From positions 372,001 to 436,000 of the forward strand of contig NZ_WBXM01000002.1 of assembly GCF_033042135.1 (NCBI RefSeq): 64,000 nt of DNA. Direction: 5' to 3'. The notes under the pieces were generated by a model, which had not been told where the DNA came from, did not search any database, and worked only from the letters and a program-made list of their open reading frames with translations. This document shows positions 8,170 to 16,103 of the stretch, piece after piece. Within the stretch, counting starts at the first letter, position 1. The number at the start of each line of letters is the position of its first letter. This DNA comes from Haloechinothrix sp033042135 (GTDB taxonomy: Bacteria > Actinomycetota > Actinomycetes > Mycobacteriales > Pseudonocardiaceae). The position numbers and the translations under genes were made by a program.

Positions 8170-8625
8170 TTACTTGTTGGAGATCTCGATGCGGCGCGGT
8201 TTCGCCGTTTCGCTCTTGGGAACGCGAACCGTCAGTACCCCCTGGTCCAGGGTGGCTTCCACTCGTTCCGCATCGACGTCGTGTGGCAGCGTCACCTGGT
8301 AGTGGAACCGGCCGGTCCGGCGTCCCCGCTGGCGGAGCCGCCCCTTCTGCTCGCTCTCGGTCAGTTCGCCGTTGACGGTGAGCTCGGAGCCGACGAGGTC
8401 GATGGTGATGTCGTCACGCTTGACTCCCGGCAGCTCCACCTCGACGTGGTACGCGTCCTCGGTCTCGGCTAGGTCGGCCGCTGGCCACCAGGAACCGCTG
8501 TCCGGCTCGAGCCTGCCGACCACCGATTCCATCCACCGGCTCATCTGGCTGTAGAGGTCTTCGAACTCGCGAAACGGGTCCCACCGGCCCGGGGTGTTCG
8601 AGGACCGAACCGTTGGCAGTGCCAT
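8170..8625 (-). CDS. hsp20: Hsp20/alpha-crystallin small heat-shock protein
   Basis: The 151-residue protein has a short N-terminal arm (WDPFREFEDLYSQM), an alpha-crystallin domain from about residue 45 (DLAETEDAYHVEVELPGVKRDD) to about 140 and the conserved GVLTVRVPK ending. It is an ATP-independent holdase that binds unfolding proteins. ATG 8625 is chosen because GGGAGGTG lies 6 nt upstream; a GTG nine bases further up sits inside that site. A HAIR-like inverted repeat lies about 130 bp upstream (8755-8771), so HspR repression is likely. Members of this family in Mycobacterium (Acr2) are controlled in that way. Confidence 0.92.
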   Translation of the reverse strand: MALPTVRSSNTPGRWDPFREFEDLYSQMSRWMESVVGRLEPDSGSWWPAADLAETEDAYHVEVELPGVKRDDITIDLVGSELTVNGELTESEQKGRLRQRGRRTGRFHYQVTLPHDVDAERVEATLDQGVLTVRVPKSETAKPRRIEISNK

Positions 8626-8754
8626 GGCTCTCACCTCCCTGACCGGTGTCCTTATTGGTGTCCCTCACCGATGTCGTCGACAGAATCCCACGCAGGTCCC
8701 GTATGGGGCCGTCACCGTAAATGACGAACGTGTGCCGCTCCTTGTTCCCGAAGC

Positions 8755-8771
8755 TGAGTCGAACGGACTCA
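8755..8771 (-). promoter_or_regulatory. HAIR-like HspR operator upstream of hsp20
   Basis: TGAGT-N7-ACTCA, with the 7-nt spacing of the HspR-associated inverted repeat (consensus CTTGAGT-N7-ACTCAAG). The inner ten bases match; the outer two on each side match only in part. It lies about 130 bp upstream of the hsp20 start. Confidence 0.6.
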
Positions 8772-9015
8772 AAAAACCTTGTGCATACACCGGAGAGTGG
8801 GGAACATCTCGTCGGTCGAGATGCGTTGAACATCGGTGCCGGGGTCACGCACCGGTGAGTTGCGGCATCGGTGCGCGACCGTCGGCTCGTGCGGCTAGCC
8901 GTGCAGGCGGCCGGTCAGCTGCGCAGTGTCGGGGATGTCAGCTGGCCGGTCCGTCATCTGCGCCGTCGGCAGGTGCTGTGCGGTAGTCCCGCGATCGGAC
9001 GGTGCTGGTCGGCTC
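8772..9015. other. Non-coding stretch upstream of the ABC remnant
   Basis: Together with the neighbouring 250 bases this stretch carries no ORF with a credible family or start site. The region between hsp20 and the M23 gene contains only the HAIR-like site, a tandem repeat and a decayed ABC ATPase fragment. Confidence 0.4.
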
Positions 9016-9051
9016 CTCGTGGTGCGATGAGCTCGTGGTGCGATGAGCTCG
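9016..9051. repeat. Tandem 16-bp repeat, 2.25 copies
   Basis: CTCGTGGTGCGATGAG occurs at 9016-9031 and again at 9032-9047, followed by CTCG. It lies in the non-coding stretch just before the ABC ATPase remnant. Confidence 0.85.
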
Positions 9052-9103
9052 CGTGCCGTCCCTCCCAGCCGGATCCGTTCGAACCGCACGAGCACACGAC
9101 GTT

Positions 9104-9161
9104 TCGCTGTCCGGCGGGGCACCGTGCTCGGCCTGCTCGGGCCGAACGGAGCGGGAAGGAC
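9104..9161 (+). pseudogene. Decayed fragment of an ABC transporter ATPase (Walker A region)
   Basis: These 58 bases match 10952-11009, the Walker A segment of the DrrA-like gene downstream, at 55 positions. Read in frame they give GTVLGLLGPNGAGRT, with the essential Walker A Lys changed to Arg. There is no start codon, and similarity stops within a few bases of the 3' end of the M23 peptidase gene at 9164. It is a remnant of a duplicated or earlier ABC exporter gene, not a functional gene. Confidence 0.75.
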
Positions 9162-9163
9162 CC

Positions 9164-10534
9164 CTACTGCCGCCCTGCGGTGAACCAGCCGCGGATCCAG
9201 CCGCGTTGGCCGCCATAGTCGATCCGGTACCAGCCGTTCCTGGTGCCGGTGACGGTGACCATGCTGCGGATCGGTAGCGTCCCCAGTCTGACCGAGGTGT
9301 CGGGCCTGCTCCTGCCGCTGACCACGCGGTCGCCGTGCACAGTCAGCCCGTGGACACGGGTGCGAGTCGGGAAGTACGACGTGGGGTAGCTGACGTTGCC
9401 GCTGACCCAGCCGTACTTCGTGGACTGGCCGCGGCGCAGCCCGGGGCAGCCACCGACCTCCCGGCCACGATCGGCCGTGACCGTGCTGCGGTTGGTGGTA
9501 CTGGTGCATCGCCATTGCACCCGGTACCAGGTGCCTGCCTGGTTGGTGCCGAAGGCGGTGACCCGAGCCCCGCCCGGCACCACCCCGATCACCGGGCCGC
9601 CCGGTGAGCGGCGCACGTTGACCCGCGTGTAGCGGGGGCTGATGCGAACCCCGAACGCAGGCGAGGCAGCAGGCTGCGTGCCGGAATGGGCGATCCAACC
9701 GGTGCGACCGCCGTAGCGCACCCGGTACTGGCCGCGTTCGCTGCCGACGACGGTGAGCACGGTGCCCGCCGGTATCGCGTGGAGCAGTTCGGAGCCACGC
9801 CGCCGGGTGCTGGCGTACATGCCGGTCCCGTCCCGGTCGGTGACCCGCACATCGAAGCGACCCGCCGTCTCCAACACCTGCGGGGTGAGTCCTTCGTACC
9901 GGCCGCGCTTGAAGCTGCCGCCGCGTACCCAGTCGCCGATGGTCAAATCAGGGATACGGAGGATCTCGCTGCGCCCGGTCTCCTTGTGGATGCGCCGGAT
10001 GGTGAAGTGCACGTGCGGGCCGCTGAAGTCGGCGTTGCCGGTGCGGCCGACGTAGCCGAGCACGGTACCCCCGCGCAGGGTCGAAGTGACGAGCTGACCG
10101 CGCCGGACGCGGGGCTCTTCGACCAGGTGCCCGTAGCTCGTGTGGTAGTTGTAGGCTCCGAGTCCGCGATGTTCCACGCGTACGAACCAGCCGCTGACGT
10201 CGTTCCAGCCGGTGGCGACCACTCGGCCGGAGCGTGCGGCACGGACCGGGGTGTAGTGCGGGGCGGCGATGTCGGCCGATCCCGGGTGGTGCGCACCCGT
10301 CACGTAATGGTCGGTCGCGGCGATCCAGCCTGGCGTGTGCCAGGCGAATGACTGATCGTTGCCATCCGGTACGGAACTGTGGCTGGCGTGCTGGACGGAA
10401 CCAGCCGCGGCTGCGCCTGCCGGGGTGCCGTCCGGTGCGGTCGCCGCCGCCAGAACGGTGATGAGCAGGATGGAGAGCAGGGCGGTCAGCAGGGTGGGCG
10501 CGCTCGGCTTGCCGTCGCTGTGACGTGGGCTCAA
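9164..10534 (-). CDS. Secreted M23-family peptidase with SH3-like repeats
   Basis: From TTG 10534 the product has 456 residues. A signal peptide (TLLTALLSILLITVLAAATA) is followed by an M23/LytM peptidase domain with zinc motifs HHPGSAD and GPHVHF, and then three SH3-like modules, each ending in a phrase such as YRVRYGGRTGWI or YRIDYGGQRGWI. It should act outside the cell on peptidoglycan cross-links. TTG 10534 is chosen because GGGAG lies 6 nt upstream and it gives a normal signal peptide; a GTG at 10621 would add 29 residues without a ribosome binding site. The gene is divergent from the ABC exporter. Confidence 0.85.
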   Translation of the reverse strand: MSPRHSDGKPSAPTLLTALLSILLITVLAAATAPDGTPAGAAAAGSVQHASHSSVPDGNDQSFAWHTPGWIAATDHYVTGAHHPGSADIAAPHYTPVRAARSGRVVATGWNDVSGWFVRVEHRGLGAYNYHTSYGHLVEEPRVRRGQLVTSTLRGGTVLGYVGRTGNADFSGPHVHFTIRRIHKETGRSEILRIPDLTIGDWVRGGSFKRGRYEGLTPQVLETAGRFDVRVTDRDGTGMYASTRRRGSELLHAIPAGTVLTVVGSERGQYRVRYGGRTGWIAHSGTQPAASPAFGVRISPRYTRVNVRRSPGGPVIGVVPGGARVTAFGTNQAGTWYRVQWRCTSTTNRSTVTADRGREVGGCPGLRRGQSTKYGWVSGNVSYPTSYFPTRTRVHGLTVHGDRVVSGRSRPDTSVRLGTLPIRSMVTVTGTRNGWYRIDYGGQRGWIRGWFTAGRQ

Positions 10535-10878
10535 TCGATCTCCCAGCGAACGGTGGGCGCACCGAGGATGCGGGCGCCCCTTGATCGGGAATTTTCCACG
10601 GAGCATCGTCGGTAAAGCCACCTTTACGCTTCAGCAGTTATCAAGTTGTGAGCGTTGCCCGCGTTGCGGTGGCCGGGGCGACCGCAGGCACGGCGCAGTG
10701 ACCGCCGTGCCGGAGGGAACCCGCCGCGACGTGGCATCGCGCGCTTCGCGGTGACTTCGGGTGGCGTGGCAGGTCGGTACGGATAGCACGCACAGTGTCG
10801 GTCCCCACCGGCATGCTAGGGACATCGGGTCGGGACGGAGCACGTCCGCCTGGCTTCCACATGACAGGAGCACACACG
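10535..10878. other. Divergent intergenic region between the M23 gene and the ABC exporter
   Basis: About 340 bases that should hold two divergent promoters. I see no reliable hexamer pair, no riboswitch structure and no small gene. The long upstream extension of both flanking reading frames lacks ribosome binding sites. Confidence 0.35.
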
Positions 10879-11841
10879 ATGGATCACGCGATCGTGGCCG
10901 ACGGCCTGATCAAACGTTTCGGGGATACCACCGCGCTGGCCGGGGTGGACCTCGCTGTCCGGCAGGGCACCGTGCTCGGCCTGCTCGGGCCGAACGGCGC
11001 GGGAAAGACGACGGCCGTGCGGGTGCTGGCGACGCTGCTGCGGCCGGACGGTGGGCGTGCCACGGTCGGTGGCTACGACGTCGTGACCCAGTCGCACCAG
11101 GTGCGCCAGCTCGTCGGGCTCACCGGCCAGTACGCCTCGGTGGACGAAACGCTGACCGGGGCCGAGAACCTGCTGCTGATCGGCAGGCTGCTCGGCATGC
11201 CGCGGCGGCGGGCCAAGCACCGTGCGCGGGAGCTGCTCGCCGAGTTCGACCTGGCCGGAGCCGCCGACCGCGCGGTGAAGGGCTACTCCGGCGGTATGCG
11301 TCGCCGGTTGGACCTGGCGGCCAGCCTGGTGGGCAGGCCACCACTGCTGTTCCTGGACGAACCGACCACCGGCCTCGACCCGCGGGCGCGCAGCGAGCTG
11401 TGGGAGCTCGTCCGGCGTCTCGTGGCCGGCGGGGTAACGGTGCTGCTCACCACGCAGTACCTTGACGAGGCCGATGCGCTGGCAGACGAGATCGTGGTGA
11501 TCGACCACGGCAGGGTCATCGCCACGGGTACCCCGCAGGAGCTCAAGGCCAAGACCGGCAGCAGCAGCCTGGCCGTGCGCCCGGCCGACTCGGACCAGCT
11601 TCCCACGGTGGTCTCGGTCGTCGGCGAACTCGCGGGGATGGCGGCCGAGGTGTCCGGGGACCTGGTTTCCGCGCCGGTCTCCGATCCCCAGGTGCTGCCC
11701 GCGGCGGTGCGCAGGCTCGATCAGGCAGGCGTGGTGGTCGCCGAGCTCGCGCTACGCCGTTCCAGTCTCGACGAGGTGTTCCTGACCCTGACCGGGCATC
11801 CGGCCGAGGACGCCGATGCGACCGAGAGGAGCCCGGAATGA
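10879..11841 (+). CDS. DrrA-type ABC transporter ATP-binding protein
   Basis: The 320-residue ATPase has Walker A GPNGAGKT (near residue 40), the signature YSGGMRRRLDLA, Walker B LLFLDEPTTGLD, and H-loop region LLTTQYLDEAD. The extended C-terminal part matches daunorubicin-resistance DrrA-like subunits, which power drug or lipid export. ATG 10879 follows CAGGAG with 8 nt spacing; an upstream GTG at 10795 lacks a site. Its stop overlaps the permease start (ATGA), so the two are translated together. The exported compound is unknown. Confidence 0.93.
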   Translation: MDHAIVADGLIKRFGDTTALAGVDLAVRQGTVLGLLGPNGAGKTTAVRVLATLLRPDGGRATVGGYDVVTQSHQVRQLVGLTGQYASVDETLTGAENLLLIGRLLGMPRRRAKHRARELLAEFDLAGAADRAVKGYSGGMRRRLDLAASLVGRPPLLFLDEPTTGLDPRARSELWELVRRLVAGGVTVLLTTQYLDEADALADEIVVIDHGRVIATGTPQELKAKTGSSSLAVRPADSDQLPTVVSVVGELAGMAAEVSGDLVSAPVSDPQVLPAAVRRLDQAGVVVAELALRRSSLDEVFLTLTGHPAEDADATERSPE

Positions 11842-12671
11842 CCGCCCCCGCGCTTCCGTCACCGCTGACCGACTACACACCGAAGCCTCGCGTCGGGCCG
11901 ATCGAAGGGCTACGGCAGAGCCTCACCCTGGCGTGGCGCACCGTGGTGCAGGTCCGGCACAACCCCTGGGAGCTGAGCGACTTCAGCATCCAGCCGATCA
12001 TGTTCGTGCTGCTGTTCACCTATGTCTTCGGTGGCGCGATCGCCGGGTCCACCAGCGAGTACCTGACGTTCATGCTGCCGGGCATGGTCGTCATGAACAT
12101 GCTCTTCGTCACCCTGTACGTGGGGCAGGGCCTGAATACCGACCTGACCAAGGGCGTGTTCGACCGGTTGCGATCGCTGCCGGTGGCCCGATGGGCTCCG
12201 CTGGCGGGGCGGATCGCGGCCGACCAGGTCAAGCAGGCGTGGTCGATCGTGCTGGTCCTCGGCGTCGGGATGGCGCTCGGCTTCCGGATCGGCACCTCGG
12301 TGCTCGGGCTGCTGGCCGCGGTGGTGCTCCTGCTGGTGTTCGCGCTGGCGTTCTCCTGGGTGGCGGTGCTGGTCGGGGTGCTGGCCAAGGATCCGGAGCG
12401 GGTGCAGATCTTCGGTTTCACGGCGCTGTTCCCGCTCACGTTCGTCAGCAACGTGTTCGTGCCCGCCGAGACCATGCCCGGCTGGCTGCAGGCGTTCGTG
12501 GACATCAACCCGGTGAGCGTCCTCGCGGATGCCTGCCGGGGGTTGATGCTCGGCGAGCCCTGGTTCACCGGCAGCCTCACCGCCGCGATCCTGCAGGTGC
12601 TCCTGTGGGCGGCGGTGGTGCTGGCCGTGTTCGCGCCACTGTCGGTATGGGCACTGCGGCGCAAGGTGTGA
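11838..12671 (+). CDS. DrrB-type ABC-2 transporter permease
   Basis: A 277-residue membrane protein of the ABC-2 permease family with about six transmembrane segments; the first is IMFVLLFTYVFGGAIAG and the last AAVVLAVFAPLSVWAL. The conserved GVFDRLRSLPVAR and FVPAETMPGWLQAFVDINPVS phrases are typical of DrrB-like subunits. It overlaps the ATPase gene by four bases and forms the membrane channel of the exporter. Its stop codon lies inside a palindrome shared with the convergent next gene. Confidence 0.93.
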   Translation: MTAPALPSPLTDYTPKPRVGPIEGLRQSLTLAWRTVVQVRHNPWELSDFSIQPIMFVLLFTYVFGGAIAGSTSEYLTFMLPGMVVMNMLFVTLYVGQGLNTDLTKGVFDRLRSLPVARWAPLAGRIAADQVKQAWSIVLVLGVGMALGFRIGTSVLGLLAAVVLLLVFALAFSWVAVLVGVLAKDPERVQIFGFTALFPLTFVSNVFVPAETMPGWLQAFVDINPVSVLADACRGLMLGEPWFTGSLTAAILQVLLWAAVVLAVFAPLSVWALRRKV

Positions 12672-12696
12672 CCGGAACCGGACCGGTTCCGGTCAC
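12668..12696. terminator. Bidirectional terminator palindrome holding both stop codons
   Basis: A 29-bp palindrome with perfect 14-bp arms (GTGACCGGAACCGG and complement) around a single central A. The TGA of the permease (12669-12671) and the TGA of the convergent GlsB-like gene (12693-12695) both lie within the arms. Confidence 0.75.
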
Positions 12697-12962
12697 ACGC
12701 GGCGGCTGGGGGAGCCGATCAGCAGCCGATAGGCCGCGAGGATGATCATCGAGCCCACGATCGCCAGTCCCCAGGTGCGGGGATCGTAGAAGGTGCCGAG
12801 GTGGATGTTGAACAGCGTCCCGCCGAGCCAGCCGCCGAGGAGCGCGCCTGTGATGCCCAGCACGACGGTGAGGATGCAGCCGCCGGGATCGCGACCCGGC
12901 ATCAGCAGTTTCGCGATCAGCCCGGCCACCAGGCCGAGCACGATCCAGCTCAGGATACCCAC
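12693..12962 (-). CDS. GlsB/YeaQ/YmgE-family small membrane stress protein
   Basis: An 89-residue protein with three hydrophobic segments and the family motifs GLVAGLIAKLLMPGRDPGG and GALLGGWLGG. It is a transglycosylase-associated-type membrane protein found in many bacteria and often induced by stress; the molecular function is unknown. A good ribosome binding site (AAAGGAGGAAC) precedes the start on the minus strand. It is convergent with the ABC permease. Confidence 0.88.
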   Translation of the reverse strand: MGILSWIVLGLVAGLIAKLLMPGRDPGGCILTVVLGITGALLGGWLGGTLFNIHLGTFYDPRTWGLAIVGSMIILAAYRLLIGSPSRRV

Positions 12963-13045
12963 GGGCGGGGTTCCTCCTTTCGTTGTCGCGATACCTCACG
13001 AGCCTACGTGCGGACACACGGGTGCACGCACCCCTCGGCGGGCGG

Positions 13046-13423
13046 TCACCGGCGGCCGGGACGTTCGGGGCCTGGCAGCACGACTCGGGACAGGAACGTG
13101 GTCAGCAGCACCCCGATGATGAGCCACAGGATGGCGGCCAGACCCTGGTTCAGCGCGATCTGGAGCTTGTGATGTCTGGTGAGGAAGAGATTGTCCAATC
13201 CCAGGCTGACGCCGCTCGCCCATTGGGAGACGAACTGGGCGAACGGATTGCCGAAGTTCGCATTGGCGGCAACCAGGACGATATTGATAGCGAGGATCGC
13301 GGCGAAGAGTCCACACACGATTCTGATGATGCCGTTGACCCGGCGAACCGCGTTGATCCGGCCGTCCGGATCCTCAATGTACTCGGGATATTCTCGACGG
13401 TTTTCAGGTTCGTATCGTTGCAT
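13046..13423 (-). CDS. Small membrane protein of unknown function
   Basis: A 125-residue protein with a charged N-terminus, a first transmembrane helix (IIRIVCGLFAAILAINIVLVA), a polar middle with Asn and Phe, and a second helix (LAAILWLIIGVLLTTFL). A distant resemblance to the YggT membrane family is possible but not certain. It lies on the minus strand downstream of the MBL gene with a gap of about 200 bases. Upstream DNA is relatively AT rich. Confidence 0.65.
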   Translation of the reverse strand: MQRYEPENRREYPEYIEDPDGRINAVRRVNGIIRIVCGLFAAILAINIVLVAANANFGNPFAQFVSQWASGVSLGLDNLFLTRHHKLQIALNQGLAAILWLIIGVLLTTFLSRVVLPGPERPGRR

Positions 13424-13532
13424 GCTCGGAAGTGTCTCACCTTAACGGTGTGTGACTGACCGGCCCCACAATTCTGTGCGGAAAAACGGAAAGCAATGGA
13501 AATCATGTGCTGGTGATCGCATAGCGAAGAAA

Positions 13533-13611
13533 GGTGCACCGGGAACGGGAAACGGGACCTCCGTGACGAGTTACCCCCGCCCGAGCCGGTGCCCACCCGC
13601 CCCGGTGCACC
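13533..13611. repeat. Widely spaced inverted repeat in the MBL downstream region
   Basis: GGTGCACCGGG (13533-13543) and CCCGGTGCACC (13601-13611) are perfect complements separated by 57 bases, between the MBL gene and the small membrane gene. Each arm also contains the palindrome GGTGCACC. Its role could be termination or protein binding. Confidence 0.4.
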
Positions 13612-13626
13612 GCCGACGGCGGCCGG

Positions 13627-14337
13627 TCAGCCGGCGAACAGCCTGCGCCACTCCTCGAGCGAGCGCGGCCGGTACACGACGTTGTTCTGCCGTACGGAGG
13701 ACAGCGGGGCGGAAGCGTCCGTGGAGTACTGGTGACCCGGGTACACCACTGGGTCGCCTTGCAGACCGGCGAGTTGCTGGAGGCTGCGATACATCGCGTC
13801 GGCGTCGCCACCGGGAAAGTCGGTGCGTCCACAACCTTCGAGGAACAACGTATCGCCTGCCACCAGCCGGTTGTCCACCAGGAAGCACTGGCTGCCCGGG
13901 GTGTGTCCCGGGGTGTGCAGCATCCGGATGCTGATCGCGCCGACCTCGAGCACGTCGTCGTGATCGTGCCCGGTCAGATCGGTCTCCGACAGGTTGGTGA
14001 CACGACGCACCCACTCGGCCTCATCGCGATTGACGTGCACCGGAACCGGTTGCTGGGCCAGCAGCTCGGCGAGTCCCGGCAGCTCGAATCCCATCATGCT
14101 GCCGCCGACATGGTCCGGGTGGTGGTGTGTGGCGAGCACGCCCACCAGACGCATGTCGTCGGCGGCCAGCACGTCCAGCAGGTCACCGACGGCGTAGGCA
14201 GGGTCGACCACGACGGCCTCTCGTGTCTCGCGGTCGCCGATCAGGTACGCGAAGTTCACCATCTGTGTGGCGACCGGGTCGCCCACCGCGAAATCACGCC
14301 CGGAGAGCAGTTGACGGAAATACAATCGTTCGGACAT
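13627..14337 (-). CDS. MBL-fold metal-dependent hydrolase (glyoxalase II-like)
   Basis: The 236-residue protein has the metallo-beta-lactamase metal-binding motif THHHPDHVGG, followed by HTPGHTPGSQ, the bridging Asp in VAGDTLFLEGCG and a C-terminal His in VVYPGHQYS. This set fits the hydroxyacylglutathione hydrolase or persulfide dioxygenase-like group. ATG 14337 is chosen because TACGCT lies 6 bases upstream on the minus strand, giving a leaderless mRNA; the longer reading frame has no ribosome binding site. The thiol substrate in a mycothiol organism is not known. Confidence 0.85.
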   Translation of the reverse strand: MSERLYFRQLLSGRDFAVGDPVATQMVNFAYLIGDRETREAVVVDPAYAVGDLLDVLAADDMRLVGVLATHHHPDHVGGSMMGFELPGLAELLAQQPVPVHVNRDEAEWVRRVTNLSETDLTGHDHDDVLEVGAISIRMLHTPGHTPGSQCFLVDNRLVAGDTLFLEGCGRTDFPGGDADAMYRSLQQLAGLQGDPVVYPGHQYSTDASAPLSSVRQNNVVYRPRSLEEWRRLFAG

Positions 14338-14833
14338 ATATCGAGCGTATCCCGCTGCCGAAGTGGGTACGGGAGGCCATGGGCGAGGTGTCCGCGGTGC
14401 CATCGACGTGGCGTCGCCGGGGACTCGTGCGGGCAGCGCGGTGTGGAGGCGTCGATGTTCCAGGAATCATGCGGGTTTCCGTTCGCCTACCTGTCTGCGG
14501 GTGGGCAGACGTGGCGGTGGTCCGCCGTGCTGAGCACCAGGGCGATCTCGGGTGCGTGACACCCGATAGGCGGTCCCGCAATATGGAACTTTATCCCGCA
14601 AAATTGACCAGGGGGTACCCACCTGGGACGGTCGAGCTATGTCCAGTCCCTCGGGCGCCGCTCACGTACGGGGTGTCGCCCAGCCCGACGTCGAAACCGA
14701 CCGAGCGCCTGCCCCGGCGCTCCGGACGGTCGATGCCCTCAGTGCGGTGACCGATACCGGCACGGGATCGGCGACGAGACCGAGCCGGTCGTCAGCACCG
14801 ACATCGGACCTGTCGCCCGCTCCCTCTTGGAAC
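14338..14833. other. Upstream region of the sulfur operon
   Basis: About 500 bases without a credible gene. It contains the MBL promoter at the left, a pair of direct repeats (14574-14601) and a short AT-rich patch that may hold the promoter of the sulfur operon. Confidence 0.4.
14574..14601 (+). promoter_or_regulatory. Candidate operator: two TCCCGCAA direct repeats
   Basis: TCCCGCAA is present at 14574-14581 and 14594-14601, exactly 20 bp apart, so both copies face the same side of the helix. The spacer is AT rich. It lies about 240 bp before the leader peptide of the sulfur operon and could bind its regulator. Confidence 0.4.
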
Positions 14834-14929
14834 ATGGGCGAGCCGAGCAGGCCCACCTCGTTCAATGCCCTGACTCGGCGCCGGTACATAGACCTGGCCT
14901 TGACGAGCTCGCAGTACTGCCCACGCTGA
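14834..14929 (+). CDS. Short leader peptide of the sulfur operon
   Basis: A 31-codon frame ends in the segment LTRRRYIDLALTSSQYCPR, which resembles the actinobacterial family of short leader peptides (RRR-x-DL-...-SS-...-C-x-R ending) found before sulfur and cysteine genes. It ends 40 bases before sfnG. ATG 14834 is the only in-frame ATG, but it has no clear ribosome binding site, so the true start may be nearer the conserved part. A single near-terminal Cys codon suggests control by cysteine supply. This family match is from memory and needs a search. Confidence 0.6.
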   Translation: MGEPSRPTSFNALTRRRYIDLALTSSQYCPR

Positions 14930-14969
14930 ACGCCGATCACCCGAAAGCAGCCGATCTCGGAGGAAACCT

Positions 14970-16103
14970 GTGTCTATCAACACCCCATCGCAACCCTTGA
15001 AATTCGCCTACTGGGTCCCGAACGTCAGCGGTGGCCTTGTCACCAGCGACATCGAGCAGCGCACTGACTGGGGCTACGAGTACAACGTCACGCTCGCCCA
15101 GCTCGCGGAGAACAACGGCTTCGATTACGCACTCTCGCAGGTCCGCTACACCGCCAGCTACGGCGCGGCCTACCAGCATGAATCAACCGGCTTCAGCCTG
15201 GCATTGCTCCTGGCCACGCAGCGGCTGAAGGTCATCGCGGCGATCCACCCCGGCCTCTGGCATCCCGGCGTGCTGGCCAAGTTCATCGCCAGCGCCGACC
15301 AGCTCTCCGGCGGACGCGCGGCGGTGAATGTGGTGTCGGGCTGGTTCAAGGACGAGTTCACCGGTCTCGGCGAGCCCTGGCTCGAGCACGACGAACGCTA
15401 CCGTCGGGCAACCGAGTTCATCCGCGTGCTCAAGGAGCTCTGGACCGATGACCACGCCGAGTTCCTCGGCGACTTCTACCGGATCCACGATTTCGACATC
15501 AAACCCAAGCCGGTGACGTCCGCGGACCGGCCCCACCCGGAGATCTTTCAGGGTGGGAACTCGACCGCGGCACGCAAGCTCGCAGGCACAGTATCCGACT
15601 GGTACCTCAGCAACGGCAAGGACTTCGACGGTTTCGCCGAACAGGTCGACGAGGTTCGGGCCCATGCGGCGGCGAACAGCCACACCGTCCGGTTCGGGCT
15701 CAACGGGTTCGTCGTGGCTCGAGAAACCGAGTCCGAAGCCCGGGCCGTCGTGCGGGAAATCGTCGACAAGGCCAACGTCGAGGCGGTCGAGGGTTTCCGC
15801 TCCGCGGTGCAGCAGGCAGGGAACTCCACATCGGACAATAAGGGGATGTGGGCCGACTCGGAGTTCGAGGATCTGGTGCAGTACAACGACGGATTCCGTA
15901 CCGGGTTGATCGGCACACCGGAGCAGATCGCCCGACGGGCCATCGAGTACAAACGCCGGGGCGCGGACCTGCTACTGCTGGGGTTCTTGCACTATCACGA
16001 GGACGTCGAGTACTTCGGCAAGCACGTGTTGCCGATCGTGCGAGAGCTGGAAGCCGAGCTGGACCGGACCGGCGACCCGGTCGCGGTGGGGGCGACGTCA
16101 TGA
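14970..16103 (+). CDS. sfnG: FMNH2-dependent dimethylsulfone monooxygenase
   Basis: The 377-residue protein belongs to the luciferase-like monooxygenase family and closely follows SfnG: the N-terminal KFAYWVPNVSGGLV, ALSQVRYTASYGA, GRAAVNVVSGWFK and EPWLEHDERYRR segments are characteristic. It oxidises dimethylsulfone with FMNH2 and O2 to methanesulfinate and formaldehyde, releasing sulfur from an organosulfur compound. GTG 14970 follows GGAGGA with suitable spacing. It is the first large gene of the operon; the FMN reductase is encoded three genes later. Its stop overlaps the next small gene. Confidence 0.9.
   Translation: MSINTPSQPLKFAYWVPNVSGGLVTSDIEQRTDWGYEYNVTLAQLAENNGFDYALSQVRYTASYGAAYQHESTGFSLALLLATQRLKVIAAIHPGLWHPGVLAKFIASADQLSGGRAAVNVVSGWFKDEFTGLGEPWLEHDERYRRATEFIRVLKELWTDDHAEFLGDFYRIHDFDIKPKPVTSADRPHPEIFQGGNSTAARKLAGTVSDWYLSNGKDFDGFAEQVDEVRAHAAANSHTVRFGLNGFVVARETESEARAVVREIVDKANVEAVEGFRSAVQQAGNSTSDNKGMWADSEFEDLVQYNDGFRTGLIGTPEQIARRAIEYKRRGADLLLLGFLHYHEDVEYFGKHVLPIVRELEAELDRTGDPVAVGATS

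Noticed and set aside
8690..8712. A DosR/DevR box upstream of hsp20 (GGTCCC...GGGGCC)
   Set aside because: The half sites are in the wrong order compared with the GGGAC...GTCCC consensus; a HAIR-like site nearby explains regulation better.
10535..10878. A cyclic-di-AMP riboswitch ahead of the M23 peptidase gene
   Set aside because: Such elements are common before cell-wall hydrolase genes in actinobacteria, but the start has a close upstream ribosome binding site and no matching fold or conserved motif is visible.
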